Assembly (NCBI GenBank): GCA_964370635.1
Contig: CAYJJU010000009.1
Location: 1-64,000 of the forward strand
Length of the DNA: 64,000 nucleotides
Source of the DNA: SIG603 sp964370635
GTDB lineage: Bacteria > Bacillota > Clostridia > Oscillospirales > Acutalibacteraceae
Reading direction: 5' to 3'
The notes beneath the pieces were generated by a model. The model saw only the letters and a program-made list of their open reading frames with translations. It did no database searches and was not told where the DNA came from. A program made the translations under genes and the position numbers. Below are positions 18,156 to 23,871 of the stretch, piece after piece. Positions within the stretch are counted from its first letter, which is position 1; every line of letters starts with the position of its first letter.

Positions 18156-18896
18156 ATGGCAGTAGTATCAATGAAACAGCTTTTAGAAGCAGGCGTTCAC
18201 TTTGGACACCAAACAAGAAGATGGAACCCTAAAATGGCGACTTATATCTTCACAGAGAGAAACGGTATTTACATTATCGATCTTCAAAAAACAGTTAAAA
18301 AACTTGAGGAAGCTTACAACTTTGTTCGTGACATAGCAATGGACGGCAAAAATGTTCTTTTTGTAGGAACAAAAAAACAAGCTCAAGATTCTGTTAAAGA
18401 AGAAGCTATCAGAGCAGGCGCATATTATGTTAATGCAAGATGGTTAGGCGGTATGCTTACAAACTTCTCAACAATTAAAACAAGAATAACAAGACTTGCC
18501 CAACTTAGAAAAATGGAAGAGGACGGCACATTTGAACTTCTACCTAAAAAAGAGGTTATCAAGTTAAATCTTCAAATAGAAAGACTTGAAAAATTCTTAG
18601 GCGGAATTAAAGATATGAAAGAGTTCCCAGGAGCTTTATTCATAGTTGACCCAAGAAAAGAAAAAATCGCAGTTGCAGAAGCTAAAAACCTTGGTATCCC
18701 CATCGTAGCTATAGTTGACACAAACTGTGACCCAGACGAAATTGACTATGTAATTCCTGGTAATGATGATGCTATTCGTGCAGTTAAACTAATTGCAGGT
18801 GCAATGGCAAGTGCTATCATCGAAGGTCGTGAGGGCCAAATGGGCGCGGCGGCTGCAGAAGAAGTAGCAGAAGAATCAGAAGTAGTAGCAGAATAA
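18156..18896 (+). CDS. rpsB: 30S ribosomal protein S2
   Basis: S2 of the small ribosomal subunit (246 residues). Family motifs 'LLEAGVHFGHQTRRWNPKM', 'FVGTKKQAQDSV', 'NARWLGGMLTN' and 'PGALFIVDPRKE' are all present. A longer in-frame start at 18093 exists, but the ATG at 18156 follows a GGAGG site and begins with the conserved N-terminus. The alanine/glutamate-rich tail is usual. It is followed after 33 bp by tsf, the classic rpsB-tsf order. Confidence 0.97.
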   Translation: MAVVSMKQLLEAGVHFGHQTRRWNPKMATYIFTERNGIYIIDLQKTVKKLEEAYNFVRDIAMDGKNVLFVGTKKQAQDSVKEEAIRAGAYYVNARWLGGMLTNFSTIKTRITRLAQLRKMEEDGTFELLPKKEVIKLNLQIERLEKFLGGIKDMKEFPGALFIVDPRKEKIAVAEAKNLGIPIVAIVDTNCDPDEIDYVIPGNDDAIRAVKLIAGAMASAIIEGREGQMGAAAAEEVAEESEVVAE

Positions 18897-18929
18897 TAAA
18901 TTAATACGTTTTATAGGAGGCAAAAAACA

Positions 18930-19856
18930 ATGAGTTTTACAGCTAAAGATGTTGCAAGTTTAAGAGCAAAAACAGGCTGCGGAATGATGGATTGCAAAAA
19001 AGCACTTACAGAGGCTAATGGCGATGCAGACAAAGCGGCAGAAATACTACGTGAAAAAGGCCTAGCCGCTTCAATAAAGAAAGCCGGCAGAATAGCTGCA
19101 GAAGGTGTTGCACTTTCTAAAGTTTCAACAGACGGCAAAGTTGGTGTTGTTATTGAAGTTAACGCAGAAACAGACTTCGTTGCAAAAAATGACAGTTTCC
19201 AAGAGTTTGTAAATGTTTGTGCAGACACAATCATCACACAAAATCCTGCAGATGTAGACACACTACTAGCGGCTACACCAAACGGTGCAAGTGAAACAAT
19301 TGACGCTATGCTAAAAGAAAGAATTTTAGTTATCGGCGAAAACATGAAAGTAAGACGTTTTGTAAGACTTGAGGGCGACTGTGTGGCTTATGTTCACGGT
19401 GGCGGAAGAATTGGCGTTTTAGTAAGATTTAATGCAGACGATAAAGTTTCAGGCACAAGCGAGCTTGTAGAGTGCGGAAGAGACGTTGCAATGCAAATTG
19501 CGGCACTTAACCCACTATATCTAAACGAAGAAGCAGTATCTGCAGACGATATCGCAAAAGAGAGAGAAGTACTAATGGCTCAAATTAAAAATGATCCAAA
19601 AAATGCTTCAAAACCTGAGAATATCATCGAGAAAATGATAGACGGTAGAATTCGTAAATTCTACGAGCAAAACTGCCTACTAAATCAAGCATTTGTTAAA
19701 AATGGCGATGTGACAGTGGCTCAGTACGTTGACTCAGTTGCAAAATCACTAGGCGGAACACTTTCTGTAGCAGAATTTGTACGTTTTGAAAAAGGCGAAG
19801 GCCTAGAAAAAAGATCTGACAACTTTGCAGACGAAGTTGCAGGCATGATGGGCTAA
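18930..19856 (+). CDS. tsf: Elongation factor Ts
   Basis: The guanine nucleotide exchange factor for EF-Tu (308 residues). The N-terminal UBA-like domain 'LRAKTGCGMMDCKKAL', the core motif 'VEVNAETDFVAKN', and dimerisation region residues are clear. A TAGGAGG site precedes the ATG. It is second in the rpsB-tsf operon and ends at an intrinsic terminator. Confidence 0.97.
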   Translation: MSFTAKDVASLRAKTGCGMMDCKKALTEANGDADKAAEILREKGLAASIKKAGRIAAEGVALSKVSTDGKVGVVIEVNAETDFVAKNDSFQEFVNVCADTIITQNPADVDTLLAATPNGASETIDAMLKERILVIGENMKVRRFVRLEGDCVAYVHGGGRIGVLVRFNADDKVSGTSELVECGRDVAMQIAALNPLYLNEEAVSADDIAKEREVLMAQIKNDPKNASKPENIIEKMIDGRIRKFYEQNCLLNQAFVKNGDVTVAQYVDSVAKSLGGTLSVAEFVRFEKGEGLEKRSDNFADEVAGMMG

Positions 19857-19866
19857 TAAAAACTTT

Positions 19867-19896
19867 AAAACCACCTTCAAAATTGAGGGTGGTTTT
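19867..19896 (+). terminator. Terminator of rpsB-tsf
   Basis: A 14-bp stem (AAAACCACCTTCAA with its complement, one G-T pair), a two-base loop, then T residues. Confidence 0.85.
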
Positions 19897-19960
19897 ACGA
19901 TTTTTATGTTATAAAAAACCAATCCAAATTATTTTGCAAAATGATTTGGAGAAATATTTT

Positions 19961-19983
19961 GGGCGCCGAAACGACGCCCCTAC
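19961..19983 (-). repeat. REP-like palindrome, copy 3
   Basis: Read on the minus strand it begins GTAGGGG and forms an imperfect stem ending in GCGCCC. It shares the GTAGGGG head with the two palindromes inside the nearby transposase gene. It is the only intergenic copy seen here. Confidence 0.6.
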
Positions 19984-20023
19984 ATCGCCTAGGATGCATT
20001 TGTGGTCATGTGTGCAAATATAT

Positions 20024-20052
20024 TTGACAAAATTTTACAAAAATAATATAAT
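20024..20052 (+). promoter_or_regulatory. Promoter of the toxin mRNA
   Basis: Perfect consensus: TTGACA (20024-20029), 17 bp, TATAAT (20047-20052). The predicted start is near 20059, giving a long 5' leader of about 110 bases. Confidence 0.85.
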
Positions 20053-20168
20053 TAAAATGCGTAGGACACTACTATAAACGGTGGACGGTTGCCCTCTGAC
20101 CCTTAGAGGGTATATATATTTCTATAATAAAATGCCCTCAATCCCTAAGGGAGAGAGGGGGAATTAAT

Positions 20169-20240
20169 ATGACAAATTTTGAAATACTAACTATAGTATT
20201 GATGATTCTTGCATTAATTTTTAACATAAAAAAGAAATAA
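20169..20240 (+). CDS. Small holin-like (Hol-Tox type) membrane peptide, candidate type I toxin
   Basis: A 23-residue peptide: a short polar start with Glu at position 5 ('MTNFEILTIV'), one hydrophobic helix of about 15 residues, and a 'NIKKK' tail. This layout matches the putative holin-like toxin family of Firmicutes, which are single-span peptides often found as type I toxins. A strong GAGGGGG site lies seven bases before the ATG but is inside a predicted hairpin. The gene has its own consensus promoter and is overlapped at its 3' end by an antisense transcription unit. Toxicity is inferred from architecture, not shown. Confidence 0.75.
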   Translation: MTNFEILTIVLMILALIFNIKKK

Positions 20241-20314
20241 CCGCCCCAATGCTAAAAGTGCGGTTATCATCTTAACTTAAAACTTTGGGCAACCGTCTAT
20301 CGGTGGTGCCCTAT
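20228..20314 (-). ncRNA. Predicted antisense antitoxin RNA
   Basis: A leftward transcript of about 87 bases is predicted. Its promoter (20321-20349) is perfect, with a start near 20314. It ends at a stem (20260-20267 with 20237-20244) followed on the minus strand by TTCTTTTTT. It is complementary to the last codons and 3' untranslated region of the toxin mRNA and has its own 5' hairpin. This matches convergent type I systems such as txpA/ratA and bsrG/SR4 in outline. Confidence 0.7.
20237..20267. terminator. Terminator hairpin shared by toxin and antisense transcripts
   Basis: An 8-bp perfect stem, ATAACCGC with GCGGTTAT. On the minus strand it is followed by a good T-run and so is a convincing terminator for the antisense RNA. 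On the plus strand the T-run is weak. Confidence 0.75.
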
Positions 20315-20320
20315 GCTTAT

Positions 20321-20349
20321 ATTATATAGTATGATTTATTTTTTGTCAA
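20321..20349 (-). promoter_or_regulatory. Promoter of the antisense RNA
   Basis: On the minus strand: TTGACA, exactly 17 bp, TATAAT. It is as strong as the toxin promoter and points toward it. Confidence 0.85.
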
Positions 20350-20577
20350 GATTACTGTAGAAGAACTTTCGGGCTGCGTTTTTCACGTATAATATTTATC
20401 ATCTTTCCATTTTGATGGGTTGGTGTCGATGTACTGCCAAAATTTTTGGTATTCGGGTTCGTTTCTGATAATGTGGTCATGGTAGGAGCGCTGCCAACGT
20501 CTTCGCTGTGATTATTTAAAATAATATTTATTTGTTTTGTCGTTTGATATTTGAACCAGCCTATAATATTACCTATC

Positions 20578-20601
20578 GTAGGGGACGGGTTACCCGTCCC
20601 G
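20578..20601 (+). repeat. REP-like palindrome, copy 1
   Basis: GTAGGGG head followed by a 9-bp stem (GGGACGGGT with ACCCGTCCC). It lies inside the transposase frame and encodes the 'GNPSPT' stretch there. It is inverted relative to copy 2. Confidence 0.75.
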
Positions 20602-20741
20602 TTTTCAATCGCCAACAGCATATGTATGTGATTTGGCATAATGACGTATTTGTCAATTTTTACTGATTCGTATTTGCATGAAATTAGGTTTATGTAATTC
20701 TCTATAGTACAGCCGATGATATTTAATTTTGTGCTAACTAT

Positions 20742-20765
20742 CGGGACGGGTGACCCGTCCCCTAC
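20742..20765 (-). repeat. REP-like palindrome, copy 2
   Basis: The reverse complement is identical to copy 1 except for one loop base. It encodes the 'GDGSPVPI' stretch of the transposase. Copies 1 and 2 form an inverted pair about 140 bp apart. Confidence 0.75.
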
Positions 20766-20935
20766 AACCGTTCCAAATAAATTAACCCTGTCATGTGTGC
20801 AAATTGTTATGAAATATGCGCCGTTTTGGGAATAATCGTAATTTATTAGGCGCATATGTTTTCGTTTTGGCAATTCCATAATGCTACCCGCCTTTTTATT
20901 ATAGTAGCAAATTTTTATGTGTTTTGAACACATAT

Positions 20936-20970
20936 AAAAAATCGCCACGGTTTCCCGTGGCGAATTTTTT
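20936..20970. terminator. Terminator of the flagellin gene
   Basis: A 9-bp stem, TCGCCACGG with CCGTGGCGA, flanked by A-runs and T-runs on both sides, so it can act in both directions. It separates flagellin from the transposase gene. Confidence 0.85.
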
Positions 20971-21005
20971 AAGCGCTATTTTTATAAATCTTAAACAATA
21001 ATAAA

Positions 21006-22343
21006 TTATTGTAGAAGTTGTAGGATAGCTTGTGGTTGTTGGTTTGCTTGTGCTAGCATAGCTTGAGCAGCTTGTGTTAGAACGTTTGATTGTGTGAAAG
21101 CCATCATCTCTTCAGCCATGTCTGTATCACGGATACGGCTGTTAGCAGCTGACATGTTTTCAGCAGTTACGTCTAAGTTATTGATTGTGTACTCAAGTCT
21201 GTTTTGAAGCGCACCAAGGTTAGCTCTGTTTGTAGAAACTTGGTTGATAGCAGCTTCGATGCTATCAACAGCGTCGGCAGAAGTAGCTTCTGAACCTAAA
21301 TCTAAAGCTGATGTTCCGATACCTTGAGCTGACAAATCATCAACATTAATAGTAACTTTGTTAAAGTCATCAGCAGTATCACCAACTTGAAGAGTTAATC
21401 CTCCTGTAGATGTAGAAGTACCAGTAGCTGCAGTAGCTGTAATAACGCCAGAATTTAATGCGCCTTTAATACTATCTACAGTTTGAGCACCAGTAGCGAC
21501 CATCTCTATTTTACCCATTCCAAATGCAGAAAGATCAATTGTTGCGGTGTGTCCAGCTGCCATAGCTGCATCGTTCTCTATAGCTGTTCCACCTAGTTTA
21601 GAACCTGTTGTGTTTTTATATACATCAGCCCAATTAGTCTCAACAGTGGTTGTTTTTCCACCCGCAGCATCAGCGTCTGCAACTGTAGCTCTTAGAATAC
21701 TGCCAGTAGCTGCTGCAGTCCATGTGCCATCGGCAGCGTAATCGCCTAATTCAAAGGTTGTTGTTCCTGCTGCGCCGTGAGTGATACCTTCCCATGATGT
21801 AACAACAGAAGCAGTTAAAGCTGTACCGCCTGTTATACCTGTAGTAGCAGCACCTAAACCAGCACCTAGAGAAGCAACATAACCTGTTACGTCGATTTTA
21901 CCTGCATTTCCGCCTAAAGAACCGTCTAGTAGTTGAATACCGTTAAATGTTGTTGATTTTGAAATACGAGTAATTTCTTCGTTTAAAGCGTTAACTTCAG
22001 CTTGGATAGCTTCACGGTCTACTTCGTCTTGGATAGTTCCGTTAGCTGATTTAATAGCTAGCTCTTTCATTCTGTTTAGCATGTTGTGGATTTCTGTTGT
22101 CGCACCTTCTGCTGTTTGAATTAGAGAGATACCGTCTTGTGAGTTTGTAGATGCTTGCTCTAGACCTTTAATTTGAGATTTCATTTTCTCAGAAATTGCA
22201 AGACCTGATGCATCGTCTGCGGCACGGTTAATTCTAAAACCTGAAGATAATTTCTCTAAAGATTTTCCTACTGTTGAGTTGTTGATTCCTAATGAACGAT
22301 TGGCGTTCATCGCCATAACGTTTGTTCTTACGACCATTGACAT
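21006..22343 (-). CDS. hag: Flagellin
   Basis: The flagellar filament protein (445 residues). The conserved N-terminal D0/D1 region includes 'LSSGFRINRAADDASGLAIS', and the C-terminal region includes 'NRLEYTINNLDVTAENMSAANSRIRD'. Residues about 150-330 form an Ala/Gly/Thr-rich variable surface domain. An AAGGAGGA site lies nine bases before the ATG. The genes for FliW and CsrA, which control flagellin level in other Firmicutes, lie just upstream on the same strand. Possible CsrA sites are in the leader. Confidence 0.95.
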   Translation of the reverse strand: MSMVVRTNVMAMNANRSLGINNSTVGKSLEKLSSGFRINRAADDASGLAISEKMKSQIKGLEQASTNSQDGISLIQTAEGATTEIHNMLNRMKELAIKSANGTIQDEVDREAIQAEVNALNEEITRISKSTTFNGIQLLDGSLGGNAGKIDVTGYVASLGAGLGAATTGITGGTALTASVVTSWEGITHGAAGTTTFELGDYAADGTWTAAATGSILRATVADADAAGGKTTTVETNWADVYKNTTGSKLGGTAIENDAAMAAGHTATIDLSAFGMGKIEMVATGAQTVDSIKGALNSGVITATAATGTSTSTGGLTLQVGDTADDFNKVTINVDDLSAQGIGTSALDLGSEATSADAVDSIEAAINQVSTNRANLGALQNRLEYTINNLDVTAENMSAANSRIRDTDMAEEMMAFTQSNVLTQAAQAMLAQANQQPQAILQLLQ

Positions 22344-22350
22344 AATTTTG

Positions 22351-22398
22351 TCCTCCTTGAATTTTGTGTCGGAGATATAATCCTTTATGTATCCGACA
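22351..22398 (-). promoter_or_regulatory. Flagellin leader with predicted CsrA binding sites
   Basis: On the minus strand a 7-bp stem (TGTCGGA with TCCGACA; 22392-22398 and 22367-22373) presents AAAGGAT in its loop (22380-22386). A second AAGGAGGA motif is the ribosome binding site (22351-22358). A GGA in a hairpin loop plus a GGA-containing SD is the layout of the CsrA-controlled hag leader of Bacillus. Confidence 0.5.
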
Positions 22399-22472
22399 TG
22401 TTTAATTTTTTATATATTTCACGCATTTTCTCAGTAGCGCTTTCCCAAGATAATGCGGGGAATAACTTTTTT
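22385..22472 (-). pseudogene. C-terminal remnant of a glycosyltransferase
   Basis: About 28 codons in an open frame end at a TAA (22385-22387). They encode 'FPALSWESATEKMREIYKKL', which resembles the last helix of family-1/4 glycosyltransferases ('SWE..A.....YKKL'). The frame is cut at 22472 by the inverted repeat of the four-helix-bundle cassette, and no further glycosyltransferase sequence appears beyond that cassette. It may derive from a flagellin glycosylation gene. The call rests on a short match. Confidence 0.5.
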
Positions 22473-22473
22473 T

Positions 22474-22506
22474 AGTTGATAGTTGATAGTTGATAGTTGA
22501 TAGTTG
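22474..22506 (+). repeat. Tandem heptamer repeat
   Basis: Four exact copies of AGTTGAT followed by AGTTG, at one end of the four-helix-bundle cassette. Confidence 0.9.
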
Positions 22507-22559
22507 TGGTGAAACGCTTTGCGTTTTTTTGATTATAAACATACAACTACTTACTTCTT

Positions 22560-22925
22560 CTATCTGTTTTTTGATTCGGCTAAATTCCTTTTGCTTGTCT
22601 TAATAATTGCAATCAGCATTTTCTTAAGCTCTACACATTTGTTTTGTAGATTTATATACATATCTTTTTGGATATACTCAGATTTATAAAGTAATTCCAA
22701 CCAGTATTCTGTTTCGTTAGCTTCTTTTAATGATATATTCATTTTATGAATGAAATCCATTTTACTCTGTGCTTGCTCGGCTTCCCTTGCATTCGCTCCA
22801 ATACTTGTACCCGAACGCAGTACTTGTGCAGACAGCTGAAACTCTTTATCTTTTGTCAAACACTTATAAAGCTTTATAATTTCGAGTGCAAATAAAAAAC
22901 TCTTATCACCTATAATACTTTTCAT
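22560..22925 (-). CDS. Four helix bundle protein (S23/IVP-like)
   Basis: A 121-residue, all-helical protein. Family motifs are 'LSAQVLRSGTSIGANAREAEQAQSKMDFIHKM' in part: the 'RSGTSIGANAREAE' core and the 'ANETEYWLELL' segment are diagnostic of the four-helix-bundle family that includes proteins encoded in 23S rRNA intervening sequences and the Avd-like proteins of diversity-generating retroelements. No reverse transcriptase or rRNA is nearby. The function of stand-alone members is unknown. It is the only gene of a small repeat-bounded cassette. Confidence 0.88.
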   Translation of the reverse strand: MKSIIGDKSFLFALEIIKLYKCLTKDKEFQLSAQVLRSGTSIGANAREAEQAQSKMDFIHKMNISLKEANETEYWLELLYKSEYIQKDMYINLQNKCVELKKMLIAIIKTSKRNLAESKNR

Positions 22926-22960
22926 GAATTAACTCTCAACTCTCCACTTTCAACTCTCAA

Positions 22961-23197
22961 CTACTTAAACACACTCCTAGCGTTTTTAAGTGGCTTTGCT
23001 GCTTGTTTGTTTTCCTCTATTGAGTCGAAAATTTCTGAGCGCCATACTTTGTACTTTTGTGGGGCGTCTACTCCTAGTTGCACCATGCGTTTTTTGCTGT
23101 TTGAACCTTTTGAAACCTCGGTAATTACCACTTTTATAATGTCTGTGCCCGTGTCAATTACAAAGCTTTCGTCTTTTTTTCTTGTAAACATCAACAT
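22961..23197 (-). CDS. csrA: Carbon storage regulator CsrA
   Basis: An RNA-binding regulator (78 residues) with 'MLMFTRKKDESFVID' at the N-terminus and 'VQLGVDAPQKYKVWR' covering the RNA-contact region. In Firmicutes CsrA blocks translation of flagellin mRNA and is held inactive by FliW. The gene overlaps fliW by 7 bp. Its stop codon is formed by the last three bases of the adjacent repeat cassette, so the original C-terminus may have been different. Confidence 0.94.
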   Translation of the reverse strand: MLMFTRKKDESFVIDTGTDIIKVVITEVSKGSNSKKRMVQLGVDAPQKYKVWRSEIFDSIEENKQAAKPLKNARSVFK

Positions 23198-23622
23198 TTT
23201 AATTCCCTCTTTTCTAAAAGGGGATGGCGCAAGGGGTAGTCTTCTTCAAGTATGGTTTGAAGTGCGGTTTTTGTTGTGCCATTTATAAGTATTGGGCTTT
23301 TTAAATTAAGTGTGGATTTTTCCATATTTTCACCCACTACACAGATAAGCCATGTGTCTATGTCGCCCTGTCCTAGTTGCTTTTTTGTTTTTTCTGAAAG
23401 CTCTGGTTTGTATATCTCGCTGTAGTCTGCGGCGTTTATCAGTATAAAACAAAGTCCTTCTTCCTGCGCCGACTGTAGCCATGCGATGTTGTCGCCTATT
23501 TCGTCGTCAAACATAAGGAAAAACTTGTCGTATTCGTCAAAGCCGAATATCGGCCCCGTGAAAGTTATAATTTTATCGCTTTCTACCTCAATCTCACCAA
23601 AATCACGTGTGTTGTATACCAT
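23191..23622 (-). CDS. fliW: Flagellar assembly factor FliW
   Basis: FliW (143 residues) binds flagellin and CsrA and so couples flagellin translation to export. Motifs 'TRDFGEIEVESDKIITF', 'GPIFGFDEYDKFFLM' and the C-terminal 'SPILINGTTKTALQ' fit the family. The ATG at 23622 follows AAAGGTGAG and gives the conserved start; a longer frame has no such site. It is coupled to csrA and lies upstream of flagellin, as expected for the FliW-CsrA-Hag switch. Confidence 0.93.
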   Translation of the reverse strand: MVYNTRDFGEIEVESDKIITFTGPIFGFDEYDKFFLMFDDEIGDNIAWLQSAQEEGLCFILINAADYSEIYKPELSEKTKKQLGQGDIDTWLICVVGENMEKSTLNLKSPILINGTTKTALQTILEEDYPLRHPLLEKRELKC

Positions 23623-23696
23623 ATTAATCTCACCTTTCTGCAAATCCTTGTCGCAAATCCACTCCATGTGTAAAAGGCATTTTTGCTTTCAAATAA

Positions 23697-23724
23697 TTTA
23701 TACCACGCTTTTTTTAGAATGAAA
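23697..23724 (-). promoter_or_regulatory. Possible promoter of fliW-csrA
   Basis: On the minus strand TTTCAT, 16 bp, TATAAA. The -35 box is poor, and no clear sigma-D promoter was seen. Confidence 0.35.
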
Positions 23725-23791
23725 GACTTTTGAAAAAAAATTTTTAAAACTTTTTAACTTTTCTTTATTACCCTTTAATTTGGCAATGCAC

Positions 23792-23820
23792 TTGACACTT
23801 TTACGGTGTTTTTGTATAGT
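23792..23820 (+). promoter_or_regulatory. Promoter of the first two-component system
   Basis: TTGACA, 17 bp, TATAGT. Transcription would start near 23827, after the first in-frame start codon, which supports the GTG at 23872. The -35 box lies in the sequence TTGACACTTT, also found at the downstream lipoprotein promoter. Confidence 0.7.
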
Positions 23821-23871
23821 TATGTTAGCTCGGCTAGAGCCAATTTAAAGATTTTGGAAAGTAGGTGCTTT

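Larger units (their letters stand above)
20084..20297. promoter_or_regulatory. Long-range 5'/3' pairing and SD-masking hairpins of the toxin mRNA
   Basis: GACGGTTGCCC (20084-20094) is exactly complementary to GGGCAACCGTC (20287-20297), so the two ends of the toxin transcript can pair over 11 bp. A first local hairpin (20092-20110) follows. A second one (20135-20159, CCCTC...GAGGG with an inner TCCC/GGGA) covers the purine-rich ribosome binding site that lies seven bases before the toxin ATG. Such inactive full-length folds are known from type I toxin mRNAs. Confidence 0.7.
20383..20879 (-). pseudogene. REP-associated tyrosine transposase (RAYT), frameshifted
   Basis: A Y1/HUH-type transposase with 'NGAYFITICTHDR', the metal-binding HUH motif 'MPNHIHMLL', and the tyrosine region 'IGWFKYQTTKQ'. 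The conserved C-terminal block ('WQRSYHDHIIRNEPEYQ', then 'WQYIDTNPSKW') is intact but lies in another frame. One base is missing where a 'GTN TGG' codon pair is expected, at about 20495-20499. The unshifted frame runs on to 20352 with an unrelated tail. The start ATG at 20879 is chosen from the family N-terminus. It could be a true pseudogene or a single-base sequence error. Two REP-like palindromes are embedded in frame. Confidence 0.85.
22473..22963. mobile_element. Four-helix-bundle gene cassette with terminal inverted repeats
   Basis: The left end TAGTTGATAGTTG and right end CAACTCTCAACTA are inverted repeats (12 of 13 bases match). The left end continues as four tandem copies of AGTTGAT (22474-22501). 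Near the right end a variant of the heptamer recurs. A GAAACGC/GCGTTT hairpin follows the left repeats. The cassette contains one gene. It truncates a glycosyltransferase remnant on one side, and its last three bases supply the stop codon of csrA on the other. No transposase is encoded, so it would need help to move. Confidence 0.6.

Noticed and set aside
19883..20077. A 64-codon plus-strand frame after tsf
   Set aside because: It runs through the tsf terminator, a REP-like palindrome and the toxin promoter, has no ribosome binding site and no protein-like composition.
20169..20240. Holin-like peptide considered as a prophage remnant
   Set aside because: No endolysin or other phage gene is nearby, and the paired promoters fit a type I toxin-antitoxin locus better.
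22474..22506. Tandem heptamers considered as a CRISPR or VNTR array
   Set aside because: Units are 7 bp with no spacers; they form one end of the four-helix-bundle cassette.
22400..22560. Sigma-D promoter for flagellin
   Set aside because: No convincing TAAA-N15-CCGATA pair was found on the minus strand; sigma-A-like boxes are also weak, so the flagellin promoter is left unassigned.
22560..22925. Four-helix-bundle protein considered as Avd of a diversity-generating retroelement
   Set aside because: No reverse transcriptase, template repeat or variable repeat is in the window.
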